Shown here: positions 41,477-52,858 of the stretch, piece after piece
How positions within the stretch are numbered: the first letter of the stretch is position 1
How the letters are laid out: the number at the start of each line of letters is the position of its first letter
NCBI GenBank assembly: GCA_025558095.1
Contig: JAIVFI010000033.1
Span: 434,001 to 498,000, forward strand
Reading direction: 5' to 3'
DNA length: 64,000 nt
From: Hyaloraphidium curvatum
Taxonomy: Eukaryota; Monoblepharomycota; Hyaloraphidiomycetes; Hyaloraphidiales; Hyaloraphidiaceae
Translations under genes and position numbers: made by a program
Notes under the pieces: generated by a model
What the model was told of the DNA's origin: nothing
Seen by the model: the letters and a program-made list of their open reading frames with translations, nothing else
The model's database searches: none

Positions 41477-42254
41477 GCAAAAAGTGAAGCTCTGATCGTC
41501 GCTGATCCGATTGTGGACCGCGACCCCATCACCGCCGTCCTCCTGCGCGGCAGGGTCGTCATCTTCGACACCCGCAACTCGACCTTCGTCTCCCTCCCCG
41601 CCGAAGCCCTCGTCCCCCCGCACCCGCCGGGCTCCAGCGAGCACTACTACTACCGCGCCACGGACCTCTCCCACCGCGCCGCCGGCGAGGCGGGGCTGGG
41701 CTCGGACTGGCCGTGCCTCGGGTGCCGCGGGCGAGCGACCGGAGCGCGATGCTCAACTCGCACAGCATCCTCGGGTACCGCAGGACGGCGCACGTGGAGG
41801 TCCCCGAGGGGAGGGCGCCGTACAAGTGGGTGCAGTACCGCGTGCCGGTGTGCGCGGGAAAGGGCAGCGTGTGCTACGCCAAGGGCCTCGAGATCGCCGA
41901 GCTGGCGGCCGAGGAGAAGGGCAACGCGGGCAAGCCGCCCGAAGTCACGGGGAGGCACGGTCGGGAGCACCACAGAGGTGCACCACGCGCTTTTCTACGG
42001 GAGCGTTACCCGGTAGGGCGAACACCAAGGGCCTGGCTCAGTGTGCCACGGGGAGGCCGGCGTTCCGCGCGTGCAAGTACTGTTTGAAGACGAACTACGA
42101 GCTCGGGGTCGAGTTCAGGCGGTGCGGGAGGTGCAGGATGGCAGAGTACTGCGGGGAGGAGTGCCAGAGGAAGGATTGGAGGAAGGAGCACAGGGAGCAG
42201 TGCACGCCTAGGAGCGAGCTCAAGGCGGAGCTGAAGAAGAAGTGGGATTTCTGA
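41465..42254 (+). CDS. MYND zinc-finger protein with an unexplained frame change
   Basis: The start (MPEAAKSEALIVADP) and the C-terminal MYND finger (CKYCLKTNYELG, RRCGRCRMAEYCGEEC, HREQC) are clear, but the parts are in three frames. Frame one runs from 41465 to about 41700 (HYYYRATDLSHRA). The second, from about 41710 (SAMLNSHSILGYRRTAHVEV, WVQYRVPVCAG), follows without a usable intron, suggesting a one-base indel. The third frame begins at 42042 and can be reached by a 98-bp intron (41944-42041, donor GTCACG). The gene is therefore either damaged or contains an intron I could not place. A second MYND protein lies at 34414. Confidence 0.5.
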
Positions 42255-42514
42255 TTTATTCTAGGCTGTGTTTGGACAAGGGCCGGCGCAGCAGGGAGGA
42301 AGGCGCCGCGGTGACCGTGTAGGGAGGCTCGGGACGAGAAGAAGCAAGATTTTGCTGTGATGGAGCACGCGCAGCTGGACGAGCGATGTATCTGGATGAT
42401 ATTCACTGCTGATGGATGGGAGACACCGCGGTCCATGCCTGAAGTGGAGCAGCCGGCGGTGGCACGGCCGGCGACGAGACTAATCCACGCCGCACCACAA
42501 TTCCACGCGCCGCG

Positions 42515-43288
42515 ATGGGCTCCGCCGCGCCCGCGTACTCCTTCGGCACCACGCCGACCGCCGCCGACCGGCTGCTCGTCCTCGCGCGCGTCTTTGACGG
42601 TTCCATGGCCGCGGCGCTCTCGCTGCTCCCGCGCCGCCGCTTCCGCGCGCTGCTCGACCTCGGCTGCGGCCCGGGCTCGACGACGGAGCGGCTGCTCGCG
42701 CACGTCGACGCGGAAAGGGCGGTCGGCGTCGACGCGTCGGCCGAGTTCCTCGCGCTCGCGAGGGAGCGCTTCCCCGCCGCCGAGTTCGTCGCGGGCGACG
42801 TCCGCGAGAAGTTCCCCCTCGAGCGGCCGGACCTCGTCTACGCGCGGTACCTGCTCTCCCACCTCTCCGACCCGCTGGACGTCGTGCGCGGCTGGGCCTC
42901 GCAGCTCGCGCCGGACGGCTTCCTCGTCCTCGAGGAACCCGAAGGCATCCACAGCTCCGATCCCCTGGTGGAGGAATACCTCCGCCTGACCGAGGGCCTG
43001 ATCGCCGGTAGGGGTGCCGACCTCTACGTCGGGAAGAAGCTGCGCGACCTCGGCGGGGTGGCGAACAGGTGCCTGGAGGTGCCCGTGCCGATGCGCGACG
43101 CGGCGACGATGTTCTCGATGAACATCGCGACCATCAGGAACGATGGGTGGGTGAAAGCCAGGTACGATGAGGGGACGCTGGATCGGCTGGCGGTGGGATT
43201 GGAGAGACGCGCCACGGGCGAGGTGGGGTTGGGCGAGGCGGTGGTGTGGAGCCAGAGGCAGGTGGTAATCGCCGGTGGGGCACCGTAG
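42515..43288 (+). CDS. SAM-dependent class I methyltransferase
   Basis: An intron-less 257-residue protein. Motif I is LLDLGCGPGSTTERLL, followed by an acidic residue in VGVDASAEFL (motif II), the adenine contact region AGDVREKFPL, and LVYARYLLSHLSDP with PDGFLVLEEPEG (post-motifs). These place it in the UbiE/Methyltransf_11-25 group, which methylates small molecules. The acceptor cannot be predicted. No targeting signal is visible. It lies between the MYND gene and the phosphatase, with no obvious functional link. Confidence 0.88.
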   Translation: MGSAAPAYSFGTTPTAADRLLVLARVFDGSMAAALSLLPRRRFRALLDLGCGPGSTTERLLAHVDAERAVGVDASAEFLALARERFPAAEFVAGDVREKFPLERPDLVYARYLLSHLSDPLDVVRGWASQLAPDGFLVLEEPEGIHSSDPLVEEYLRLTEGLIAGRGADLYVGKKLRDLGGVANRCLEVPVPMRDAATMFSMNIATIRNDGWVKARYDEGTLDRLAVGLERRATGEVGLGEAVVWSQRQVVIAGGAP

Positions 43289-43568
43289 CTTTGCGATTGC
43301 CAAGAGAGAGGTAGCAATCCTGGATGCTTCTCATCGGTGCCCTCGAAGCCGCAACGGGGCACGTGCAGGGCGCGGATTCCCGAGGGATTTCCGCGTCTGG
43401 GGGACCAGGGCCCTTGCCCGAGATTGCGGCTGCCCAGGAGCGCAACCGGGCCTTGCTCCGCGCCGCTTCGAGCTCCATATCGGCGCCGACGAAGCGTTTT
43501 CTCCCAGCCGGGTCCAGGAGCCGCACACAAACCAGCGAGGCTCCGTCCCCCCGGGTCCCACTTCGGCG

Positions 43569-45137
43569 ATGGCTCCCGAACCGTTCGCCAACCCAGATTG
43601 GCCAAAAGACATCGTCGACGTGCAGCTCGGCTCGCAGATTTATCCGCACCTCTTCCTCGGCTCGGTCAACGCGGTCTGCGTGGACCCGGACCCGCTCGGC
43701 GCGGCCGAGTTCCTGCGCGCCAGGAGGGTGACCCACATTTTAACCGTGGCGGCGGAGCCGACGACGATGCCGGACGTCCCGGCGATCGAGAAGGCGCTGG
43801 GGAGACCGATAGGGTGGATGCACCTCCCCAAGGTGGGCGGACCGGGCCGTCGCGGGCCTCGAATGCCAGCTGACACTCCTGCCCACCGCACCTCGCGACA
43901 GGCCGCCGACAATCCGACCTACGCCATCATCGAGGACTTTGAGCTCGCCAACGAGTACATCGAGGGCGTGCTCAGGCCGTACTACGCTGCCGTGGCGCAA
44001 AAGTACCTCGACTCGAAGAAGAACGCGTCCAATCGCGCGCCGGTGCCCGCGACCAAGGGCAACGAGGACCCCGCGCCGGCCAAGGACGGTGGCGTGGTCG
44101 ACATCCCGTTGGTCCCGGGGCAGGCGCCCAGCCCCGCGCCCGAGGAGAAGAAGCGCCGCGGGTCGTTCAGCAAGGCCATCGGCGCCATCACCGGCACCGT
44201 CGGCCACGTCGCGGGGGCGGTGGGGTCGGCGGCCGGCTCGGCGGTCCGCGGGATCGACCACGCCGTCGGCGGACTGGCGAGGAAGCTGGTCCACCACGCG
44301 CCCGATTCCGTGGACAAGATCCTGCCCGCCGAGGTGCAGCCCTCGGAGGAGGTGGCCGCCGCCATCGCGCGGGGGATGTCGGGCATCCAGGCTTCGAGGC
44401 CAAAGTCGCCGCAGAGGAGCAACTCCCCCATCACCCTCGTCGCGGACCACGCCCTGGAGGACCTCCTCGAGCCCATCGACCCCGAGGAGCACGCCCTTGC
44501 CGCGGACGCCGACGGCGCTCCGGAGATCAGCGGGGAAGACACCGCGGCGCAGCATGCGCAGTGGGAAAAGGACTCGGCAGAGTACTTCCGCCGGCCATAC
44601 AAGGTGGCGGACCTCCCGGACCCGCTGGGGAAGGACGGCGAGAACTACCCGGTGCTGTTCATCCACTGCCAGATGGGGGTAAGTGGCGCGTTTAGCTCTT
44701 CCCGGTCGGCGGCATCTGACCATGCTACCTGTCCCCTGCGTCAGATCTCGCGCTCGGCGACCATCGCCACGCAGCATCTCATGAAGCTCGGCGCCGCCGC
44801 CCCCTATCTCATCCGCCTCCTCACCGGGCAGAAGCGAAAATTCGACTACCACGGCGCCCTCGAATACATCCACGCGCGCAGGCCCGTGGCGATGCCCAAC
44901 AGCGGGTTCCGGCTGCAGCTCCAGATCTGGGAGCGGATGGGGTCGCAGAAAGTGAGGAAGGACACGGACGCGTGGAGGTTCTACGAGACCAACAGGAAGT
45001 ACCTGCTGCACCGGATCGAGGTGGCCAAGGAGGCACTCGCGATGGAGGAGGCGGCGAGGAAGGAGCGGGAGACGACGGCGACGGAGGAGGACAAGGGGGC
45101 GAGCCAGGTCGCCCCGACAGCCGCGTTGAATCGGTGA
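43569..45137 (+). CDS. Dual-specificity-type protein phosphatase with a long central insert
   Basis: Exons 43569-43832, 43902-44678 and 44745-45137 (introns of 69 and 66 bp) encode 477 residues. The N-terminal IYPHLFLGSVNAV and THILTVAAEP strands are typical of DSP folds. The catalytic loop HCQMGISRSAT (Cys about 344) is split by the second intron directly after HCQMG. An insert of about 230 residues between the N-terminal strands and the catalytic loop is Ala/Pro-rich and contains GSFSKAIGAITGTVGHVAG and similar small-residue amphipathic stretches. The C-terminal part has PNSGFRLQLQIWER, matching DSP helices. It should remove phosphate from Ser/Thr/Tyr or lipids. The general-acid Asp was not assigned with certainty. 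Confidence 0.85.
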   Translation: MAPEPFANPDWPKDIVDVQLGSQIYPHLFLGSVNAVCVDPDPLGAAEFLRARRVTHILTVAAEPTTMPDVPAIEKALGRPIGWMHLPKVGGPGRRGPRMPADTPAHRTSRQAADNPTYAIIEDFELANEYIEGVLRPYYAAVAQKYLDSKKNASNRAPVPATKGNEDPAPAKDGGVVDIPLVPGQAPSPAPEEKKRRGSFSKAIGAITGTVGHVAGAVGSAAGSAVRGIDHAVGGLARKLVHHAPDSVDKILPAEVQPSEEVAAAIARGMSGIQASRPKSPQRSNSPITLVADHALEDLLEPIDPEEHALAADADGAPEISGEDTAAQHAQWEKDSAEYFRRPYKVADLPDPLGKDGENYPVLFIHCQMGVSGAFSSSRSAASDHATCPLRQISRSATIATQHLMKLGAAAPYLIRLLTGQKRKFDYHGALEYIHARRPVAMPNSGFRLQLQIWERMGSQKVRKDTDAWRFYETNRKYLLHRIEVAKEALAMEEAARKERETTATEEDKGASQVAPTAALNR

Positions 45138-45387
45138 TTTACCTAACTTATGACTCGTCTACTTCGAATATGGCACTGCTGTTCCTTTTGCGGTCTCGCG
45201 AGTCATCTCTCACGTGTTGTTTGGGGCTGTGCGCGGCGGCGGCGGCGAGGCGGAGGGGGCCGGATGACTCCGGGCCCCAAGTGACTCGAACTTCTGGCCG
45301 ACCTCAACATTCGCTTCTCTCGGCCTCCTTGCTCTTCGCCGAGCCGTGCCGAACTTCCTATCCTTGATCCCATTCCCCTGCCCCGCG

Positions 45388-47136
45388 ATGGCCTCCCGCC
45401 TTGCGCTGGCCGCCGCGGCCGTCGCGCTCCTAGCAACGACCGCCAACGCCCAGGCCTACGCCCCCAACGTCGGCTTCGACGACCCCGACATGTCGTGGGC
45501 GGTGAGTAAAAGCGACCGCCGTGGCACCCAAGTGGTTCCCGGGCTTCGTTCCCGGTCGGCCGCGGGTCGCCCGCCGTTGAGGATCCCCGCTGACTCGCCG
45601 CGCGCCCAGTTCATCGGCTGCCGCGACCGCAACAACGACGTCGCCGCCGCGTGTCAGAAGACACTCGGCGCGCTCTACCAGCCTGGATACGGCATCGCCG
45701 AGTTCCAGGGCCTCCGTCCCGGTGAGTCGCCCGGTGCTGCCCAACATAACAGTGCTGACCGTCTGTTGTCCTCCTCCAATTCTTCTTGGGTTCCTGCTCG
45801 TCAGACGGGAAGAACAAGTGCGATACCCCTAATCCCTTCGCCACCTGGTGCGCCGTGAAGGTCCCCGGCTTCAGCGCCGGGCAGTGCCTGCTCTCTTGCG
45901 ACGACAACGGAGCCTACGTTATGGCTGGCAACTATTACGGCACCCAGGCCTGCCTGGGCTCCAGCGGCGACACCTGCACGTGGGTTTTGACGCCCAAGTG
46001 CCTCGATCCGAGCTCACCCCTTGGTGATCACCTAGCTGGTTCAAGGATCAGTCCTGCCAGGAGCTCCAGCCCTTGGCGCAGGACATCAAGCAGGTCGCCG
46101 GCACAATCCAGTGCCTCTACGGCGGTGCCGCTACCGGAGGGTGGTGTGCCGCTGCCTGGCAGGCCATCGGCATGCTCAACCCGCAGCTGAGCTGCGACGC
46201 GCCACCCCCTCCCCCTCCCCCGCCGCCGCCGTCGGACGACTGCAAGGCACCCACGGGGGGCCCTGACTATGGCGGCTCGGCATGGACCTGCGTCCAGGAC
46301 AAGATGGGCTCGATGAACTGGTGGGGGAGACACGACACTCTGTGATCTGCATTCCTGATTCGCCCGTGAAGGGTTCCGGTCAAGCTTACGGCGTGGGACA
46401 ACGCCTGCTGCATGTCCAAGAACTCCCGCGACTGCATCTGGGCCGACAAGGACTGCTGCTTCAAGCTGGCAAGCTCGGGCGACGGGTTGGTGGCACCTTT
46501 CGAACTGAACCGACCTCAGCGCTTATCCCTTGTTGCAGCACAACTCCCTATTTCGAGTGCGGACCGATCCACCAGTCCGTTTGGGGCTCGACGGGATATG
46601 AGGACCCGAACTCGGTACGTTGCACGCGCTCGACATCACGAGCCTTCGCTGATCACCGTTACCTTCTTGCCCAACAGTGGTGCAACTCGGCGATGGTCGA
46701 ACTCGGAGGCGTCCCTCCCCCGCCGAAGCCGACCGAGGCGACGCCGATGTGCACCAAGACCTTCGACGCCAAATGCATCGGCGGCAAGTACGTCTCCTCC
46801 GAGGAGGCTTCCCTCTTCTTCTGCGAGGACCAGTCCACCCCGGCGTCGTACCTGAAGTACGTCTACAAGGGCGAGGACGGCTGCGGCGCCTACGGCTCCA
46901 ACTACGACGTCACCTGCCAGGTCGTCACGGGGTGCGACTCGACCTACGACGTTGCCTTCACGACCGTGACCGTCCCCGACGCCACCGCGCCCTGCATGGC
47001 CGGGCCGAACCAGAGTGGGAGCGTGGCCGCGGCGTGCACGGCCGCGTGCGGGGTCAGTGTGGACGATGGCAAGGGGTGGGCCGGTTGGGAGTGCAAGGAC
47101 AACACTTTGTACTGCACATGCACGGGCAAGGTGTGA
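45388..47136 (+). CDS. Secreted Cys-rich protein of unknown family, seven exons
   Basis: Proposed exons are 45388-45501, 45610-45721, 45805-45983, 46046-46320, 46372-46485, 46539-46614 and 46678-47136. They sum to 442 residues, and all phases agree. The acceptor at 46045 is the least certain, with an alternative six bases on. A signal peptide (MASRLALAAAAVALLATTANA) is followed by two Cys-rich stretches. Examples are FIGCRDRNNDVAAACQKTLG and WCAVKVPGFSAGQCLLSC, then a Pro10 linker, TAWDNACCMSKNSRDC and TTPYFECGPIHQSVWG. A C-terminal domain with eight or more Cys ends WECKDNTLYCTCTGKV. The even spacing of disulphide pairs suggests an extracellular enzyme or binding protein. I do not recognise it. 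Confidence 0.65.
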
Positions 47137-47409
47137 GGCCGCGGCGTCGAATGGCATGAACTGCTTGCTCTGAGCACAGCCGAGTCCCGGCTTGATGTGC
47201 GTCGAACCAGTATGCACTCCTTGCATTCGCATCCCTGGCTGGACTCCGGTTAAGTGGTCCGGTCCTCGTAGCGAGGAAAGAGCTGAAGCTCTCGCCGCAT
47301 CAAATGCGAAAGACCTTCGTTGGTTTCGATCCTGCCGTTTTTGGACCCTGAGCACCGAAACTCCGGGCTTGGCTCTCAACAACGCCACCGAAGTTACTCA
47401 CCTTCCACC

Positions 47410-48602
47410 ATGGCGCCCGCCGTCGACACCGCCTCCGTGCCCGCCGTACAGCGCGCCGCCGTCGTCAAGGAGGCGGGCGCGCCGCCGACCGTCGTTAATG
47501 ACTACCCTGTCAAGCAACCGGCGCAGCTGGCCCCTGGCGAATGTCTCGTTCACATTGAGGCCTCGGGCGTGTGTCACACCGACCTCCACGCCGCCAAGGG
47601 CGATTGGCCCGTCAAGGCGTCGTACCCACTTGTCGGGGGCCATGAAGGCGTCGGCCAGGTCGTGGCCATCGGCGCCGGAACGCCGAATTCGCCAGTGAAA
47701 ATCGGCGACCGTGTGGGGGTCAAGTGGATCGCCGAGAGCTGCCTCAACTGCGAGCAGTGCAAGAGGGGCAACGAGCAGACCTGCTACTCGGCCAAGCTCA
47801 GCGGGTACACCGTGGACGGGACCTTCTGCGAGTACCTGCTCTCGTCGGTCTACTGCGTCTCCAAGATCCCGGGCACCCTGGACAGCCACGACGCCGCGTC
47901 GATCCTGTGCGCCGGCGTGACGATGTACAGGGCCATCAAGTACTCCGAGACACAGGCGAGCGACTGGATGGTCATCCCCGTCAGTTTCTCGTCGAAAGAT
48001 GATGCCGTGCAACTTCTGATGCCGTCCAACAGGGCGCAGGCGGCGGTCTCGGCCACATGGGTGTGCAGTACGCCAAGGTTCGCGGCCTGCGCGTAGTCGC
48101 CATCGACACGGGCGCCGACAAGAAGGCCCTCTGCGAGAAGCTCGGCGCGGACGCGTGGATCGATTTTAAGGAGACCAAGGACGTGGTCGCCGCCGTCAAG
48201 GCCGTCACCGATGGCCTCGGAGCCCATTCGGCCGTCGTCGCCTCGGCTTCCCCGGCCTCGTACACCCAGGCAACCGAGTACCTCCGCCCGGGCGGCACGC
48301 TCATGGTCGTCGGCCTCCCGGGGGCGGCCACCCTGGACGCCTCCATCTTCTTCACCGTGCTCAGGTCCATCAAGATCCTTGGCAGCTACGTCGGCAACCG
48401 CCAGGATGCGGACGAGGCGCTGGCCATCGCCGCGTCGGGGAAGGTCAAGGTCATCTACAGCAAGCAGCCGCTGTCGGCTCTCGCGAAGTGGGTGGCGCAG
48501 AAAGGTTGTTGGGGGAGGTTCTGATTTGCTCTCGGCAGAGTCTACGACGAGATGGAAGCGGGAAAGATCGCTGGTCGCATCGTGCTGGATCTCAACGCCT
48601 AG
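47410..48602 (+). CDS. Zinc alcohol dehydrogenase, yeast ADH1 type
   Basis: Exons 47410-47979, 48033-48487 and 48539-48602 (introns of 53 and 51 bp) give 362 residues. Catalytic-zinc ligands are in SGVCHTDLHAAKGDWP, GGHEGVGQV and LCAGVTMYRAIK. The structural zinc is bound by CLNCEQCKRGNEQTC. The Rossmann motif GAGGGLGHMGVQYAK is at the start of exon 2, with an acidic residue in VVAIDTG, so NAD is the expected cofactor. The last exon supplies VYDEMEAGKIAGRIVLDL, the usual family end. It interconverts ethanol and acetaldehyde in fermentation, or a similar primary alcohol, and is cytosolic. It is not closely related to the dehydrogenase at 13303. Confidence 0.93.
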
Positions 48603-48857
48603 GGGAACGCCAAAGACGATGTATGTTCAGAGACCCCCAGCAGCAGAACATGACGACCGATACTAAACCAGCTCGCACCTCGGAACCGAGCCTTGACTTC
48701 GCAACTCAGCCCTGTAGGACCCACATCCCCTTTGTCTCACCAACTGACCGTGGACAGGACCCAGAGGCAGTGCGGAATCAGAACAACTGTGTATGATCCA
48801 CAATGGTAGACAAACAGAAAGATATAGCACAACGGATGCCCGAAAAGTGCTTCTTTT

Positions 48858-51800
48858 TCAGCGGGCCCCGATCGCCTTCAGCGCTGCCTGCGAGGCTGTC
48901 TGGCACGTCGAGCAGATCGCCCCCCCAGTCGACGCCCCGCTGGTGTGGCTCCCGTAGGCCCAGATCTCAACCTGGACCCCCCACACCTTGCTGAAGTCCC
49001 ATTGCTGCTCCGCGTTGGGGTCCGCGCGCACCGTGAAGCGAGCAAAGGGGGTGGGAACGTAGAAGGCGGCCGAGGCGTCGTCGGTCAGGGCGCCGGGGGT
49101 GGTGACGATCCAGTTCTTGGTGGGCTGCACGCCGATGGCGAAGGTGTAGGGCGTGGCGAGGAATTCCTTCTGGTAGCGGACGCCGCCCGAGACGAAGGTG
49201 TTGGTGAACTCGCCCGAAGGGGTGACGAGCAGGTTCAGGAGCGGGTCGACGCCCGGGGGGGTGAAGCCCGTGGGGGCGACGCCGTACGGCTTCAGGTTGA
49301 GCTGGTACACGTGCACGTTGTCCCACGGATTGAAGAAGTAGTTGATGTAAGGGTCCGTGAGGTTGGTGAGGTCCAGGACGCCCTGGCCCGAGGAGGTCAG
49401 GCCCCCGATGAAGGCCGGGTCGGTGGTGACCCAGGAGATGTTGCACAGGCACTGCGAGACGTCGAACACCTGGTTCAAGCCCGTGAGGGCGGCGTTGGCG
49501 GCGGCCGTGAACGCGGCGGCGGAGGAAGACGGGTCCGGCATGGCCGAGGGGCACGGCTGCGTGTGAGCGTACTCGAAGGCCGCGCAGGCCTGGTGCACCA
49601 GATCCAGCGCGCGCATCTTGCGGTCCAGAAGCGACAGCGAGAGCTCGGTCACCGCCGGGCCGACCGCGGCCTCCTGCCCCGCGATCGAGGCCACCAGGTC
49701 CGCGATCCGGGCGCGCTGCTGCTGGGCCGACTGCAGCTTGACGCCGCTCTGCACCAGCTTGTTCTGCGCGGCCAGAAGCTGGATCTGCAGGTTGACCATG
49801 TCCAGGCCAGCGTCGGCCAGGGCGGCCAGCGCGGCGGCGTAGTCGTTCGCGCCCGAGATTCCTTGGTTGATGGCGGGGCCGAGGTAGATGGTGGCTTGGT
49901 CTGCAAGGACGAATGTCAGGGTTTCTGCATTCACAGGCGAGCCGTTTGCACCCACCGTGGAGAATCTGGAAGCTCAGGGCCGACTGCGTCAGGGAGGCCA
50001 GGTCCGTGGTGTTGGCGGCCGCAGCGACGCCGCCCGGAGGCATGTCAATGGAGGGCGAGGTGGGCAGGGACTCGATCTGGTTGACCAGCGGGATGAGCTG
50101 GTTGACGAGCGAGTCGATGTTGTAGATCATCGTCGCGATGGTGTTGATCAGGGCCGCGAACTTGTCCACGTCCTGGATGATGTTCTTGAGCTGGCTGACC
50201 TTGCCGCCCAGGCCCGCGAAGACCTGCATGGCCCCGGCGCCCTCAGTTGCAACAGCCGTCAGGATGTCCATAATGAACTCGACGCAGATCTCGGCGATCT
50301 CGGCCGATAGAGCGGCCTTGACACCGTCCGAGAAGGTGGCCGCCGACGACTGCGAGGCCGCGTACTTTTCGGCGTAGGTCGCGTTCATCTGGTCAAAGGC
50401 GGTTTGCAGCTCGTTGACGTGGTTCAAGTCCCCCTGCACCTCGGTCACCGCGGCGGCCACGACCTGGTCCATCATAGCCAGCGTCGCGTTCAGGTTGGCC
50501 TCGGCGGCCGCCAGCGTGATGCCCTCCTGCTGGACGGCGGCCAGGGACGTCTCGATCGCCTGCATGGCCGACAGCTCGTTGCCCGCCGACTGCGAGATAA
50601 AGTCCGCCGAGAGGAAGGGCACTGAGCGCACGTAGGCGGCCTTGCGCGCGATGCGCAGGTCCGCGAGCACTGTGGCGGCGCGCACGGCCCAGGGGTCGGA
50701 GGCGCCGAGGTGCGGGGAGACGTCGGCGAGGAAGGCCTGGGCGTCCGAGAACAGCCCGCCCGAGACCATCTCGTCGGCGCACGAGGCGATGATCCGCGCG
50801 ACTTGCGGGTCGGCGGAGCCGAAAGCCGATGGAGAGGCCGTGGCCGAGGTGCGCACGATGCTGCCCGTCATGAAGCCCATGTTGTTGTTCTCGGGAGCGT
50901 CGACGGCGGGGCAGATGGCCTTCATGAGCGACTTTGCCGTGCGCGTGGTGTTGGCCGCGATGTCGAGGATGCCGCTGTATTCGAGGTCGATCCAGGGGAA
51001 CGTCGGCGGGCAGGGAAAGCCGGTCGTGGGATCGATGCCCGTGCACTGTGGGGTACCTAGAGGCGGGAGCTTCTTGGCGTTGATGTACTCGTGGGAATAG
51101 AACTGTGCGGGGTACCAAGGCAACTCGATGTGCCAGTCCATGGTGGAGAAGATGCCAGCGGCCGAGGAGACGTTGGCGCTCTGCGACCCGGGGCTGCCCT
51201 GGCGGTCGGCGAAAACGCCGACCTTATTGGCCAGCGTGCCAAAGTTGGAGTATTTGCCGACTGCAGTCGGGATGTAATTGTCCAGAAAGACTGAGTGTTG
51301 GATCGCAGGGTAGATGAACCGGTCGACGTTGAGGCTGAGCGTCACAGACGAGTTCTGCCGCGGAGTCGAGGCCAGCGCGCCGCCGAAATAGTCCGTGTAC
51401 CTAAAAGTGGCGTTGATCCCGAAGCAGTTGTAGGGAGGGCCGACCTGGGTGTTCCAATAGGTGGTGTTTCCGTAAGGGGCGAGGCACTCGGGTGCGGCGA
51501 CAGTGCAGACGGGCTGGAAGATGTCGTCGCCCTCCTGGCATGGGTAGTTGAAAGCCTGGACAAAGTCAGCGGTGTTGCCCATGGAGGAGCATGCTCCGGC
51601 GACGCCGATGTCGGTGCCGTCGCCGTCGCCGTTGTTCATTGCAGCCCAATCCAGGTCGGCGAAGTCGCACGACTCCGGGAAGGCAGTGCAGTCTTTCACT
51701 GCGGGGAACGCGCCGTCAGAACATCGCCAGGGACACCGAAGGGCGCCCATACCCACGTGTCAGGGGCACGTCCACGGAGCGCGGCTCGATCTTGGCGGGC

Positions 51801-52858
51801 AGCCCGTTCTGTGTGATGGTGAGCGTGCCGTACATGTTGGCGGCCTTGAGCACAACGTCGGGACCCAAGTTGCCCAGGGCGTCGGGCCCCGCAGAGCGCA
51901 CGTCGACGGTCGAGTTGTCGCTCATGATGTTGATGGCGCTCACGTGGAAGGCCGTGAAGCCCTTGTTCGCGCCCCCAATGCGGTACTGCTGGTTGGAGCC
52001 GAAGTCGACGTTGACGGCCGAGATGTACAGGCCCGAGAGCGAGTCGAGGTTGTAGGTGCCGCCGGTGGCGGTCCGCACGTAGGCGTCCAGGTCCGCAAAG
52101 GCGAGGTCCACGAAGGTTAGCGAGAGGTTGGCGGTGGGAATGCCCGACTTGGCGATCCAGGCGGCGCCGGCGGCCCCGGCCCCCGAGACGCCGGCGGCGT
52201 ACTTGGGGCACTTGGCTGCCGCGAAGGTCGACGGGCTGCGCAGGGCCAGCAGGTCGCCCGCGGGCGGCTGCACGGCTTTGGCCGGGGCGTTGACCGCGGC
52301 CGAGCGGCACGAGTACGAGGCGCGCACGAGCTTGGAGGTACCGGGGCACGCGTCGCCCAGTAGGGCGGTGAAGTCTGCGGAGCTGGGCACGGAGCAGGAG
52401 CCGTTGCCGTCGCAGAGCTGGGCCGCGCGCAGGGTGGCGGCGGCGGCGGCGGCGGGCGGGAGGAAGCAGAAATCGGAGGCGTCGGGCGTGCCGCTGGGGC
52501 ACGACGACGTGATGTTTGCGTTCTGGGCAACGTCGCGGCCAACTGCGGACGGCGGTGTCAGCACCGACGGCGGAGACCGCTGCGAGGCCGACGCACCGAA
52601 CACCGACTCGACCGAGAGCACGAAGCCGGGCGGGCAGCTCAGCTGGGCGGCGTCGGCGCCGCAGGCGTATGCCGAGAGCCCGAGCTGGCCGACGGGCGTC
52701 GGCGGCGGCCGGGCGGCCCGCAGCGGCGCGGGCGCGGCCACGCGCGTCTTGCCCGGGCCGGCGTGGAACACGGGCAGCGCCGCGGCGGGCGGCGGGAGGA
52801 AGGCGGCGGAGAGCGCGAGCGCGGAGAGCAGCCAGGCGGCGGCGGTGCGGCGGGCCAT
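48858..52858 (-). CDS. Large secreted SUEL-type lectin protein with coiled-coil-like middle
   Basis: Exons 52858-51757, 51698-49956 and 49900-48858 (introns of 58 and 55 bp) encode 1295 residues. A signal peptide (LLSALALSAAFLPPPAAA) precedes a galactose/rhamnose-binding lectin domain of the SUEL type. Its markers are LSAYACGADAAQLSCPPG, a Cys ladder, LCDGNGSCSV, DACPGTSKLVRASYSC. A beta-rich region follows (LSLTFVDLAFADLDAYVRT). The middle has long Ala/Leu/Gln helices (VTEVQGDLNHVNELQTAFDQM, QLLAAQNKLVQSGVKLQSAQQQ) and a hydrophobic glycine-containing segment. The C-terminus is beta-rich (GEFTNTFVSGGVRY) and ends in CSTCQTASQAALKAIGAR. It probably binds carbohydrate outside the cell. The full architecture is unknown to me. 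Confidence 0.8.

Noticed and set aside
51756-51816. Frame extending past the first SUEL exon as a separate start at 51756
   Set aside because: A 58-bp intron with a GTGGGT donor joins the two frames and gives one continuous secreted protein.
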